Assembly: GCF_014645015.1 (NCBI RefSeq)
Contig: NZ_BMLC01000001.1
Span: forward strand, 744,001 to 808,000
DNA length: 64,000 nt
From: Salinibacterium xinjiangense
Lineage (GTDB): Bacteria; Actinomycetota; Actinomycetes; Actinomycetales; Microbacteriaceae
Reading direction: 5' to 3'
Positions 53,649-62,235 of the stretch are shown here, piece by piece. The position numbers and the translations under genes were made by a program. The notes below the pieces were generated by a model. That model did not search any database, was not told where the DNA came from, and saw only the letters and a list, made by a program, of their open reading frames with translations. The number at the start of each line of letters is the position of its first letter. Positions within the stretch are counted from its first letter, which is position 1.

Positions 53649-53838
53649 AGAACAGCCTTCCGTTCTCCCGCAATCTCGGGGAAAGTTCAGGCCCTTATCG
53701 TACAGTCCAATAGCAGAATGTTCGGTCTACGGCCTTGTAGTTTTTGGGCGAGGGAATTGTCCCGCCACGCGAGGGTTGACACTGGTAACGCACGCGCATC
53801 TGGTCGCTGGCACTGAAATCGAAAGGCGGACGACACCG

Positions 53839-55137
53839 ATGACAACGACACCATCGACCCAGGCGATGCTGTCGCCCGCCGATGTCGAGCGCATCCGCGG
53901 CGACTTCCCCATCCTGCAGACCGAAGTGAACGGGCATCCACTCGCCTACCTCGACTCGGGCGCCACCTCACAGAAGCCACTCGCTGTGCTTGACGCTGAG
54001 CGCGACTTCTACCTCCGTCGCAACTCCGCGGTGCATCGTGGCGCCCACATGCTCGCGGCCGAAGCGACAGAAGAGTTCGAGAATGCCAGGGCCACCGTCG
54101 CTGGATTCGTGGGCGTGACGGCCGACGAGATCGTGTGGACCTCCGGCGCGACCGAGGGTCTGAACCTTCTCGCCTATGCCCTCTCGAACGCGACCTTCTC
54201 TCCCGAGCACGCAGCACTTCGCCTGTCACCCGGAGACGAGATCGTCGTCACCGAACAGGAGCATCACGCGAATCTCATCCCGTGGCAGCAGTTGGCACTG
54301 CGCACCGGCGCCACCCTGCGCTTCATTCCCGTTGACGATGACGGGGTGCTTCGCGTCGACCTGATCGACGAGATCATCACGGAGCGAGCCAGGCTGGTCA
54401 CATTCAGTCATGTCTCGAACGTGCTCGGCACGATCAACCCCGTCAGCGAAATCATTGCGAGGGCGCGACAGGTCGGTGCGATCGTCGTGCTCGATGCGTG
54501 CCAGTCCGTTCCGCACCTGCCGGTCGACTTACGGGCACTCGACGTCGACTTCGCCGTGTTCTCGGGCCACAAGATGCTCGGCCCGACCGGCGTCGGTGTG
54601 CTCTACGGCCGCGGCCCCATGCTGGATGCCCTTCCGCCGTTCCTCACCGGGGGCTCCATGATCACCACCGTCACGATGGAGGGGGCCGAATTCCTGCCCG
54701 CTCCACAACGGTTCGAGGCCGGCACCCAGCGAGTGTCGCAGGCGATCGCGCTGGCCGCGGCCGCCCGCTACCTCGACGCGATCGGCATGGATCGGATCGC
54801 GGCCCATGGCGCGCACGTCGGCCGTCGGCTGCTCGACGGTCTCGACGCGATCGACGGCGTACGCGTGATCGGCACGGCGGGTCACCAGTACGACGAGCGG
54901 GTGGGACTTGCGAGTATCGATGTGGCGGGCATCCACGCGCATGATCTCGGGCAGTTCCTGGATGACCGCGGCATCGCCGTGCGCGTCGGCCACCACTGCA
55001 CCCAGCCGTTGCACCGGAGACTCGGGCTGACCGCGACGACGCGCGCAAGCGGATCGCTCTACACGACAGACGATGACATCGACCGCTTCCTGCAGGGCGT
55101 CAGCGACGCAAGAACCTACTTCGGGGTGACCTCATGA
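53839..55137 (+). CDS. sufS: Cysteine desulfurase SufS
   Basis: SufS takes sulfur from cysteine and passes it to SufU for iron-sulfur cluster assembly. The 432-residue product has the PLP lysine K245 in FSGHKMLGPTG, the catalytic cysteine C387 in VGHHCTQPLH and the SufS-type EHHANLIPW block. The ATG at 53839 gives MTTTPSTQ; the upstream frame is a shadow of the DUF7882-like gene. sufU overlaps its end by 4 bases (ATGA). The scaffold genes sufBCD are not in the window. Confidence 0.94.
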   Translation: MTTTPSTQAMLSPADVERIRGDFPILQTEVNGHPLAYLDSGATSQKPLAVLDAERDFYLRRNSAVHRGAHMLAAEATEEFENARATVAGFVGVTADEIVWTSGATEGLNLLAYALSNATFSPEHAALRLSPGDEIVVTEQEHHANLIPWQQLALRTGATLRFIPVDDDGVLRVDLIDEIITERARLVTFSHVSNVLGTINPVSEIIARARQVGAIVVLDACQSVPHLPVDLRALDVDFAVFSGHKMLGPTGVGVLYGRGPMLDALPPFLTGGSMITTVTMEGAEFLPAPQRFEAGTQRVSQAIALAAAARYLDAIGMDRIAAHGAHVGRRLLDGLDAIDGVRVIGTAGHQYDERVGLASIDVAGIHAHDLGQFLDDRGIAVRVGHHCTQPLHRRLGLTATTRASGSLYTTDDDIDRFLQGVSDARTYFGVTS

Positions 55138-55571
55138 GTTCGGACGAGCTGAACGGGCTGTACCAGCAGTTGATCCTCGACCATTCGAAGAGCCCGCACG
55201 GGCAGGTGACACTCGATAATCCGACGGCCAGCTCCCACCAGCTGAACCCGACCTGTGGCGACGAGATCACCCTCTCTATTGAGGTGGATTCCGGCACCAT
55301 CGCCCACGTCGGCTGGAAGGGCCACGGCTGCACCATCTCGCAGTCGAGCGCGTCCCTGCTGTCGACCCTGGTCGAGGGCCGCGAGGTGGACGACACGAAA
55401 CTGCTGCTCGAAGAATTCCGCGAGGCCATGCGTTCTCGAGGCACGATCGAGCTGGACGAGGAGCGATTCGAGGATGCGATCGCGCTCAACGGGGTCTCTC
55501 GTTACGTCGCGAGAGTGAAGTGCGCGATGCTCGCCTGGGTTGCGCTCGAGCACACGCTTGAGGGTCGCTGA
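55134..55571 (+). CDS. sufU: Zinc-dependent sulfurtransferase SufU
   Basis: The 145-residue protein has the SufU metal ligands C41 and D43 (NPTCGDEI), C66 (GHGCTIS) and C130 (RVKCAML). It activates SufS and accepts its persulfide sulfur. Its length and the insert between C66 and C130 (about 18 residues longer than IscU) fit SufU. It is coupled to sufS by a 4-base overlap. The convergent COG4705 gene ends 15 bp downstream. Confidence 0.93.
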   Translation: MSSDELNGLYQQLILDHSKSPHGQVTLDNPTASSHQLNPTCGDEITLSIEVDSGTIAHVGWKGHGCTISQSSASLLSTLVEGREVDDTKLLLEEFREAMRSRGTIELDEERFEDAIALNGVSRYVARVKCAMLAWVALEHTLEGR

Positions 55572-55586
55572 GCCCACGCTTCCCGG

Positions 55587-56402
55587 CTATGCCGAAACAG
55601 GCTCGAGCGTTGCGTTATCGAGGCTTACCGCACGACGCTGGCGAGAAACCTTCACTGCGAGATACGTCGCCACACCGACGATGATGGCGAGGAAGACAAC
55701 GCTGGTTGCGGTGGCGCCGACGCCCAGGCCACCGTCGGCCGGTGCCTGTGAGAGCAGGTCGCCGATCGATGCACCGAGCGGGCGTGTGAGAATGTACGCC
55801 GCCCAGAAGCAGAACACCACGTTGGCGCGAAACACGAACCGTACGATCGCGATGACAGCGATCAATGATGCGAACAGGATGGTGCCGAACACGTATCCGA
55901 GCCCGAAGCCCTCGGTGATGAGGTCGCCAGCCGCGGTGCCGAGCGCGAAGGTGAAGAGCACAGCAACCCAGTAAAACGCCTCACGGCGGCGGCTGAAGAT
56001 GGTATGGATCGACAGGGTGCGCTCGCGGTAGAACCAGATGCCGAACGTGATCACCAATACCCCGCTGAAGATGACGGTACTCACCCAGAGCGGGAGACCC
56101 ACGACATCGGTGAGGTTGTCGGTGATGAGCGTTCCCACGACGCTGATCAGCACGACGACAGTCCAGTAGACGCCGGAGGTGTATCGCTTTGTTGCGAACT
56201 GAGCCACCAGGGCGACGATGAGCAGGCCACCCATGATCCAGGTGGTGATCGACAGCCCGAGGGCGAGGTCGACGTTGATGTAGTCCGCAAATGTTTCGCC
56301 GGTGGTGGTGGCAAGGATTTTGATAACCCAGAACGCGAGCGTTATCTCGGGCACCCTGTTGAACAGGATCGTGCGGACATGCTCGGGCATCGTGGAGGTC
56401 AT
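55587..56402 (-). CDS. COG4705-type repeat membrane protein
   Basis: The 271-residue protein has about eight membrane segments built from four related units. Each unit includes a G-T/A-x-x-x-D motif: KILATTTGETFADYI, VVGTLITDNLTD, ALGTAAGDLITE and PLGASIGDLLS. This fits COG4705, uncharacterised membrane proteins of bacteria. The repeated TGE/TD/GD sites could line a channel or metal path; no data are known to me. It is convergent with sufU. Confidence 0.8.
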   Translation of the reverse strand: MTSTMPEHVRTILFNRVPEITLAFWVIKILATTTGETFADYINVDLALGLSITTWIMGGLLIVALVAQFATKRYTSGVYWTVVVLISVVGTLITDNLTDVVGLPLWVSTVIFSGVLVITFGIWFYRERTLSIHTIFSRRREAFYWVAVLFTFALGTAAGDLITEGFGLGYVFGTILFASLIAVIAIVRFVFRANVVFCFWAAYILTRPLGASIGDLLSQAPADGGLGVGATATSVVFLAIIVGVATYLAVKVSRQRRAVSLDNATLEPVSA

Positions 56403-56549
56403 GAGGTAAGGCTGGCGAGCTCGACTGGGGGTTGGGCCTGAACCAGGGGTAATTCACATGTGTGTTCTCTCACGAAGCCCCGACGGAGCCGTCAGCGCAA
56501 GCGCAATATCCGCGATCCGCGCGCGTCGGCGGTTACACCGATCCTGACC

Positions 56550-56555
56550 TAGGGT
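56550..56555 (+). promoter_or_regulatory. Leaderless-type -10 of fetB
   Basis: TAGGGT, 6 bases before the ATG at 56562. Confidence 0.5.
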
Positions 56556-56561
56556 CGAATC

Positions 56562-57308
56562 ATGACGGATGCGAGCCCCTGGATCGCCACGGCCGTCGCC
56601 GTACTTCTCCTGGCTACGATCGCGACCGTGGGGCTGGGTGCAGCGGGCGTCCGCCAGCCTCGTGCGGTCGTGTTCGCGCTCGTGCGGGCGACCATCCAAC
56701 TCACCGCGCTCAGCCTCGTTCTCACCGGGATCCTCCGGGATCCGCTGTGGGTGGGCATCGGGCTCACGGTGATGTTCGTGGCAGCCGTCGGCACCGCCGT
56801 CATGCGCAGTCCGCGAGGCACCCGGCGTATCGTCCCGCTGGCCATCGCCATGCTCGTGGGCCCGATCACCGTCATGCTCATCGTGTTTGTCGCGGGCGCC
56901 ATTGAGTTCTCGCCGCGCTACGTGCTCGCGATCGGCGGCATCGTCATCGGGAACACGATGACCATCGCGATCCTTACCCAGCGCGTCTTCCGTTCGACCG
57001 TGCACGATCACTGGGATGAGGTCGAGGGGTGGCTCGCGCTGGGCGCGACTCCCCGCCGCTCCACCCTCGATCTGGCGCGCTCCGCCATCCACACCGCGTT
57101 GCTGCCCTCGATCGACCAGACTCGCACCACGGGCATCGTCGTGTTGCCAGGCACCTTCGTCGGCGCGATCTTCGCGGGCGCGTCGCCCGTGGAAGCGGGC
57201 CGGTTCCAGATCGTGGTGCTCGCCAGCGTCCTCGCGGCCGGAGTGCTGACCGCGGTCATCCTGACCCGACTGACGGGCGCGATCGCCGTGAAACCCGTAG
57301 CGCCCTAG
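56562..57308 (+). CDS. FetB/UPF0014-family ABC transporter permease
   Basis: The 248-residue protein has about seven membrane segments and the FetB/YbbM signature RATIQLTALSLVL near the start, with EVEGWLALGATPRRS and LPGTFVGAIFAGASPVEAGRFQIVV in the second half. FetAB in E. coli exports iron; some family members respond to oxidative stress. The partner ATPase (FetA) is not adjacent, so the importer/exporter function relies on an ATPase elsewhere. A leaderless-type -10 precedes the ATG by 6 bases. Confidence 0.85.
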   Translation: MTDASPWIATAVAVLLLATIATVGLGAAGVRQPRAVVFALVRATIQLTALSLVLTGILRDPLWVGIGLTVMFVAAVGTAVMRSPRGTRRIVPLAIAMLVGPITVMLIVFVAGAIEFSPRYVLAIGGIVIGNTMTIAILTQRVFRSTVHDHWDEVEGWLALGATPRRSTLDLARSAIHTALLPSIDQTRTTGIVVLPGTFVGAIFAGASPVEAGRFQIVVLASVLAAGVLTAVILTRLTGAIAVKPVAP

Positions 57309-57384
57309 ACGGTGCAGCGGAACGATCACCGGTCCTTCGAGCAGGCTCACGTGCGCTGATGAGCCACCGGCACGATACCGAAAG

Positions 57385-58641
57385 CTAGGCGATTTCTCGC
57401 TGGATGCTGAAAGCAAGTTCACGCAGGAAGCTGAGCTGGGCGGTGGTAACACTTGACCGTGGTCTGCTGTCGAACACGCAAATCGCGCCGATGCGGGTTC
57501 CGTCAGGTGCTTCGACCGGATATCCGGCGTAGAAACGAACGTCTGTAGCCGGTAACGGCCGCTCATCGTGCCGGGCGTCGAGGACCACGAAGGGTGTGGG
57601 AGATTGGATGGTCAGGGCGCAGAAGGAGTGCTCGAGAGGGATCTCCCGTTGGCTCGTGCCGAGGACAGCTTTGCTCCATTGCCGATCCGCGTCGATCAGT
57701 GTGAACGCGGCGCTTTCGGTGCCGAACATCGTGCGCACCATCCGGACGATGTAGTCGAAGCGAACCTCCGTCGGTGTGTCGAGGATCTCTAATCGCCCCA
57801 GCGCGGCCATGCGGGCCTCGTTGCTCTGCGCCGATCCCGAAGCACTATCGATGTGATGGGCCAGTGCGGTCGCTGTCTCGAGGAGAGGCAAAAGGGCATC
57901 CATGATGGTCGCGGTTGCCGAACGGTACTCCTCGGGACTCCGATACCGATCGGTACGGCCGTCGATATCATCCCTCGCCGCCGACACAGCCCAGACCGGA
58001 GCTACATAGCTGATCGTGCGGTGAGCGTCGCACAGCTTCCGGGTGATGCTGTTGAGGTGTTTCGCCCACCTGTCGATGATTCCCCCCGGATGCGCACGGA
58101 AGAACGGGATGCTGCTGATGGGGGGAATACCGACGATCAGAATCGGGGCAGCCCCGGCGCTCTGCTCGAGGGCACGGAAGAGCACCGCCATGTGGTGCGC
58201 CCAACGCCGTGGAGAAATCAGCTGGAAGGCGTCGCTGGCGCCGATCACCACCACGACTGCATCGTACGATGCCAGATCCGACGCAGACAGTGCTCTTTGC
58301 GCGGTGGCGATCGTGATGTCCGGATCGATGTGCGCACGAACCTCAGACCCACGACCGGTTGCCGCACTCAGCGCGCGCGAGAGAAATCCGGGGAGGGCGA
58401 GATCGTGGATGAGCACCCCCCAGCCGACAGCGAGCCCATTGCCGATGATCAGCACCCTGTCCGGGTCCAGACCCGGCGCATGCGATACGGGTTCGTCGAC
58501 GGGTCGCACTGGCAAGGAGGCGACCAGGCTGCGCCACCGATAAATACTTGTCATCCACGGCCCGATAGCAGCCGACACGATACTTCGCAGGGTGCTCCCG
58601 TCGCTGGAGAATTGGTCGTTCCTTAACATCAACGACTGCAT
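57385..58641 (-). CDS. SGNH-like domain fused to a GAF domain
   Basis: The ~418-residue protein joins an SGNH-hydrolase-like region (about 60-260) to a C-terminal GAF domain (about 275-415; EARMAALGRLEILDTP, then HSFCALTIQ and GTRIGAICVFD). In the SGNH part, block I reads GNGL (67-70) instead of GDSL, block III reads GASD (134-137) instead of GxND, and no D-x-x-H is evident, so esterase activity is doubtful. It has no membrane segment. I use the ATG at 58641; the frame is open 33 codons further to a TTG. Confidence 0.7.
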   Translation of the reverse strand: MQSLMLRNDQFSSDGSTLRSIVSAAIGPWMTSIYRWRSLVASLPVRPVDEPVSHAPGLDPDRVLIIGNGLAVGWGVLIHDLALPGFLSRALSAATGRGSEVRAHIDPDITIATAQRALSASDLASYDAVVVVIGASDAFQLISPRRWAHHMAVLFRALEQSAGAAPILIVGIPPISSIPFFRAHPGGIIDRWAKHLNSITRKLCDAHRTISYVAPVWAVSAARDDIDGRTDRYRSPEEYRSATATIMDALLPLLETATALAHHIDSASGSAQSNEARMAALGRLEILDTPTEVRFDYIVRMVRTMFGTESAAFTLIDADRQWSKAVLGTSQREIPLEHSFCALTIQSPTPFVVLDARHDERPLPATDVRFYAGYPVEAPDGTRIGAICVFDSRPRSSVTTAQLSFLRELAFSIQREIA

Positions 58642-59138
58642 CTCGGGAGTTGAGACGTCACTCGAAGCTGTACTCAACGTATACTCCGTCGAGCCTGTGC
58701 CGTAGCTGCCGCTCCGGGGACCGCCGAGGGTCAAGACCAATCACCGATCCTCCGGCCGAAAAGTCGCGCACGCAGCCTGCTCTACGCGCGCAGGCACCGG
58801 ACGCTCGCGGGTTCGCGCCCCGCAACTGCGACCTCGACATGGGCCTGTTCCCCAGCATGGGCTTGGACTTTAGCGACCCGCCATCGACGAGCTGGTCGGT
58901 CCCTCTCGAACGTCCCTATGGGGACCGGGCCTGCTGCAGGGGCTGAGGGGACTGCTGACGATGTGGTTGACGCGTCTTGTTCGGGGTTTTCAGTCCGCGC
59001 GAGCGGCTTGTGAAGTGGGCAGTCGAACACCTCCCCTTCGCAACCGGTGCCTCCTGCATGGCCGAAGATCGCAGCGTGTCACCTCACAAACCCGACCAAC
59101 CTTCCTCGGCAGTACACCCAGTCGCGCTGGCCCTGCCG
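58642..59138. other. Intergenic region with no recognised gene
   Basis: About 500 bp between the SGNH-GAF gene and the flavoprotein gene. Open frames exist on both strands, but none has family similarity or a ribosome site. Possible 5' codons of the SGNH-GAF gene occupy 58642-58740. I see no tRNA or riboswitch. Confidence 0.5.
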
Positions 59139-60878
59139 TTATTCGAGCAACTTGCCGGCCTGGCCGACGTCTTCCATCAGTGCAGCGATCTCGGCGGGAA
59201 CCGGCGGGATCTGCTCATGGGCGATCGAGCCATCGGCCGACCACACCAGGTTCACCTGCAGGGCGGGGTCCATGTCCGGGTAATCGCTTCTGTTGTGAGC
59301 TCCGCGGCTCTCCCGGCGCTCCAGAGCGCAGGCCAGGGTTGCTCGGGCGGCCATGAGGGAGGCGCGCAGGTCGAAGGCATGCGCGAGGCCGGAGAAGCCG
59401 GCGACATCCGGATGCACGCCGATTCGTGTCTGGCGATCGTCGAGGTCGTCCAGCTGGCGTAGGCCCTCAAGCAGCCCCGCCTCGTCGCGTACGACTCCAC
59501 CGAAGTCGGTCATGGTGTTACGGATGTCTCGCTGCAGGGCTCGCACATTCTCTTCTCCGTCTGAGGCAAGAGTGTCGGTCACCTCGCGTTCCGCAGCGTC
59601 GATTGCTTCCTGTGATCGGTTCTGGGAGGTGAGGCCTGCGCTGTATTCCGCTGCAGCCTGACCGACGATCCGGCCGAAAACGAGGAGTTCGATGAGCGAG
59701 TTTCCGCCCAGCCGATTGGCTCCGTGCAGCCCGCTGGAGGCCTCGCCGATCGCGTACATCCCCGCGACCTCGGTCGAGTGGTCGTCCGGTCGCACCCACA
59801 CGCCGCCCATGGAGTAGTGCGCGGTCGGGGCGATCTCGATGGCAGTGGTGGTGACATCCAGCACCTGAAGTTCCAGCATGGTCTGGTAAACGCGGGGCAG
59901 GCGCGTCATGATCGTCTCGCGGGGCAGGTGGGAGATGTCGAGCAGCACGCCGCCCTTCGCGGTGCCGCGCCCCTCCTTGATCTCGGTGTATGCGGCCAGC
60001 GCGACCCTGTCGCGGGTCGACAGCTCCATGCGCTCAGGGTCGTAGTTGGCCATGAACCGCTCGCCAAGTGCGTTTCGCAGCACACCGCCCTCACCCCTGG
60101 CGGCCTCGCTGATCAGGGTGCCCGCGGCATTCTCCGGCTCGAGGATGCCGCTCGGGTGGAACTGCACCAGCTCCGCGTCGCGCAGTCGGCCGCCGGCATC
60201 CACCGCCAGCTTGAAGGAGTCGCCAGTGTTCTCGTCCCGCCGGCTGGAGGTGCGACGCCAGATGCGGTTATGTCCACCAGCGGCGATGATGACCGCGTCT
60301 GCGATGATTGTCACCCGGTGGCCGTCGCGTAGATCGAAGCCGTACGCGCCAAACACCACGTTGTCGCGCACCAGGATGCGGGTTATGTACACCGAATCCA
60401 GGATGGGGACATCGAGCTGAGCGGCTCGGGCGACGAGGGTGCGCTGGATCCCGAGTCCCGTGTAGTCACCCGCGAACGCGGTCCGACGGTACTTATGGGC
60501 TCCGAAATAGCGCTGGCTGATGCGACCATCAGCCTCGCGCGCGAATGGCATACCCCAGCGCTCGAGATCCTGGATGCCGCGGGCAGCGTTCTTCGTCACA
60601 ATTTCGGCCGCGTGTGGGTTGGCGAGAAAGTAGCTCTCCTGAATGGTGTCGGCTGCGTGCTGTTGCCAACTGTCTTCGGCATCCATCGTGGCCAGGGCCG
60701 CATTGATCCCCCCAGCTGCCAACGACGTGTGTGCGTCGTTCTTGGGACGTTTGCCGACGGCGAGAACGTCGACTCCGCGCTCGGAGAGTTCGATTGCGGC
60801 GCGCAGGCCGGAACCCCCAGTCCCGATGACGAGGACGGATGTAGAAATGCGGCGACCAGTGACGGTGTTGTCTGGCAT
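59139..60878 (-). CDS. Lone SdhA/FrdA-type FAD flavoprotein
   Basis: The 579-residue protein has the FAD-binding GTGGSG loop (residues 19-24), AHTSLAAGGINAAL, the active-site block QFHPSGI, SEAARGEGG and TAHYSMGG of succinate dehydrogenase/fumarate reductase flavoproteins and L-aspartate oxidases. No iron-sulfur or membrane subunit gene is adjacent, so it may be a soluble oxidase or reductase rather than complex II. The ATG at 60878 has AAAGG 7-8 bases upstream. It borders the IS-rich island, and nadA/nadC are not nearby. Confidence 0.83.
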   Translation of the reverse strand: MPDNTVTGRRISTSVLVIGTGGSGLRAAIELSERGVDVLAVGKRPKNDAHTSLAAGGINAALATMDAEDSWQQHAADTIQESYFLANPHAAEIVTKNAARGIQDLERWGMPFAREADGRISQRYFGAHKYRRTAFAGDYTGLGIQRTLVARAAQLDVPILDSVYITRILVRDNVVFGAYGFDLRDGHRVTIIADAVIIAAGGHNRIWRRTSSRRDENTGDSFKLAVDAGGRLRDAELVQFHPSGILEPENAAGTLISEAARGEGGVLRNALGERFMANYDPERMELSTRDRVALAAYTEIKEGRGTAKGGVLLDISHLPRETIMTRLPRVYQTMLELQVLDVTTTAIEIAPTAHYSMGGVWVRPDDHSTEVAGMYAIGEASSGLHGANRLGGNSLIELLVFGRIVGQAAAEYSAGLTSQNRSQEAIDAAEREVTDTLASDGEENVRALQRDIRNTMTDFGGVVRDEAGLLEGLRQLDDLDDRQTRIGVHPDVAGFSGLAHAFDLRASLMAARATLACALERRESRGAHNRSDYPDMDPALQVNLVWSADGSIAHEQIPPVPAEIAALMEDVGQAGKLLE

Positions 60879-60986
60879 GAGAACGGCCTTTCCGGGCACA
60901 AAGACGGAGTTGCACCGAGCGCAACTCCCGACCTCACGCTAGCTCGCGTTGCTGGACTTTTGCCCTGACGTGACGACGGCCTAGAT

Positions 60987-61121
60987 CTAATGCCCAGGCA
61001 GGTTGTCTAAGCGGCTGTGGGGTGGTTTGTTTTCGATTGCCAAGGGGATTCGATGGTGGCTGTAGTAGTGCAGCCAGGCCTTCAGAGCTGCACGGCGTTC
61101 GGTGTCTGCGGTGCAGAAGGG
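60987..61121 (-). pseudogene. IS481-family transposase C-terminal fragment
   Basis: The minus strand encodes ERRAALKAWLHYYSHHRIP, then SRLDNLPGH-stop. This matches the C-terminus of IS481 transposases (RRAAL-AWLHYYN-HRPH, SRLNNLSG). About 45 codons remain; the catalytic DDE domain is gone. The similarity ends at 61121, exactly at the start of the IS3-family terminal repeat, so the IS3 copy probably inserted into this transposase gene. Confidence 0.8.
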
Positions 61122-61178
61122 GTCTGCTGTCGGTTTGGTTGACTACGAACCTGTGAGGATTTCGGTTCTCACGGGAAG

Positions 61179-61472
61179 ATGACCAACGCGCCAAAAGCAT
61201 TTCCCAAAGAGTTCCGTCGCGACGTGGTCGCGGTTGCCCGGAAGGGCGAAGCCCCGATCAGTCGAATCGCGAAGGACTTCGGGATATCCGAGTCGTGCTT
61301 GCAGCGATGTCTGAAGGTCGCGGACGTCGAAGACGGCGCGAGGCTTGGTGTGACTCAGGCTGACTCTCTCGAGCCGCGGCAAGCGAAGAAACGCATCAGG
61401 CCGCTCGAGCAAGAGGTCGAGGTTCTTCGCCGGGCGGCCGCCTATTTGTCGCAGGCGTCGCTCCCAAAATGA
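61179..61472 (+). CDS. IS3-family transposase OrfA
   Basis: The 97-residue protein is a typical IS3 OrfA with a helix-turn-helix (FRRDVVAVARKGEAPISRIAKDFGISESCL) and a leucine-zipper-like region (RPLEQEVEVLRRAAAYLSQ). It should bind the element ends. Its stop overlaps the first orfB codon region, and the usual programmed frameshift site would lie there. The orfA frame is intact, but the element is inactive because orfB is broken. Some core residues differ from the usual form (QRC for HRW). Confidence 0.85.
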   Translation: MTNAPKAFPKEFRRDVVAVARKGEAPISRIAKDFGISESCLQRCLKVADVEDGARLGVTQADSLEPRQAKKRIRPLEQEVEVLRRAAAYLSQASLPK

Positions 61473-62069
61473 TGTTCCCGCTGGTGCTCGAACTGGCCGC
61501 TGATCGGATCCCGATCGCGGTGACCTGCCGGGTGTTGAACTTTCTCCGGGCTGTCGGCGTCGGAGCGGCGGGTGTGACGATTGTGTTCGCATCAGCGATT
61601 GTGGTCGGTGTTCTCGAAGAAGCGTGGCCTGAACCGGAAAGCGGGACCTCCCGTGCACGACGAGCTGGTGCTCCGAGATTTTACCGCGACGAAACTCAAC
61701 CAGCTGTGGCTGACAGACATCGCGGAGCATTGGACCGCTTGGAATCCAAGCCGACGAGGGCAAGCTGTATTTGTGCGCGATCAAAGACCTGTGGTCGAAC
61801 CGGATCATCGGCTAATCGATCGATTCGAGGATGACGGCGGAGCTCGCGGTCGCGGCGGTGCGCAACGCGGTCGCTCTCCGCGATGTCGACGAAACGATCC
61901 TGCATACGGACCGCAGATCCCAATTTCGGTCCCGGAAATTCGTCGAGTTACTGAGGGAATCTGGGATTGCCGGATCGATGGGCCGCGTCGGCGCCGGCAA
62001 CGCCGCCTCGGACGCCTCACTCCGATCGAGTTCGAGATAATCAATTCACAAGCCGCTCACGCGGCCTGA
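61469..62069 (+). pseudogene. Frame-broken, internally deleted IS3 transposase OrfB
   Basis: Pieces of an IS3 OrfB appear in three frames in the right order: MMFPLVLELAADRIPIAVTC (from 61469), RGLNRKAGPPVHDELVLRDF to QLWLTDIAEHWT (from about 61620), KLYLCAIKDLWSNRIIG and, after a stop, SRMTAELAVAAVRNAVALR and SQFRSRKFVELL (to about 62000). The last piece, RRLGRLTPIEFEIINSQAAHAA, ends at 62069. The stretch NAAMESFF to the C-terminal helix is deleted. Parts of the DDE motif remain (TD in LWLTD; H-TDR). Confidence 0.85.
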
Positions 62070-62235
62070 AAACCCCAAACAAAACAGGTCAACCAGATCG
62101 ACCGCAGACGCGAATGACGTTCTCGCTGACTGGCGTGTCAGTTTCGGCGTTACTGTGATCTCCGCACGTGCAGGCATGGTTCTTATCGGTGTGGCCGAGC
62201 TCTCTACTCGTGTTGTCAGCTGCGACGTCGAAGCA

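Larger units (their letters stand above)
61122..62109 (+). mobile_element. Degenerate IS3-family insertion sequence
   Basis: Imperfect terminal inverted repeats bound the element: GTCTGCTGTCGGTTTGGTTGAC at 61122-61143 (split here as 22 bases) and its near complement at 62088-62109, matching at 19 of 22 positions. Between them lie orfA and a frame-broken orfB. At about 990 bp it is shorter than the 1.2-1.3 kb usual for the group because orfB has an internal deletion. No target-site duplication could be recognised. Confidence 0.8.

Noticed and set aside
56454-57566. 370-codon open frame on the minus strand
   Set aside because: It is antisense to the FetB-like permease, with low-complexity charged sequence.
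58642-58740. 33-codon extension of the SGNH-GAF gene to a TTG
   Set aside because: No ribosome site precedes the TTG and the extension is Ser/Thr-rich without similarity; the ATG at 58641 was kept, though the start stays uncertain.
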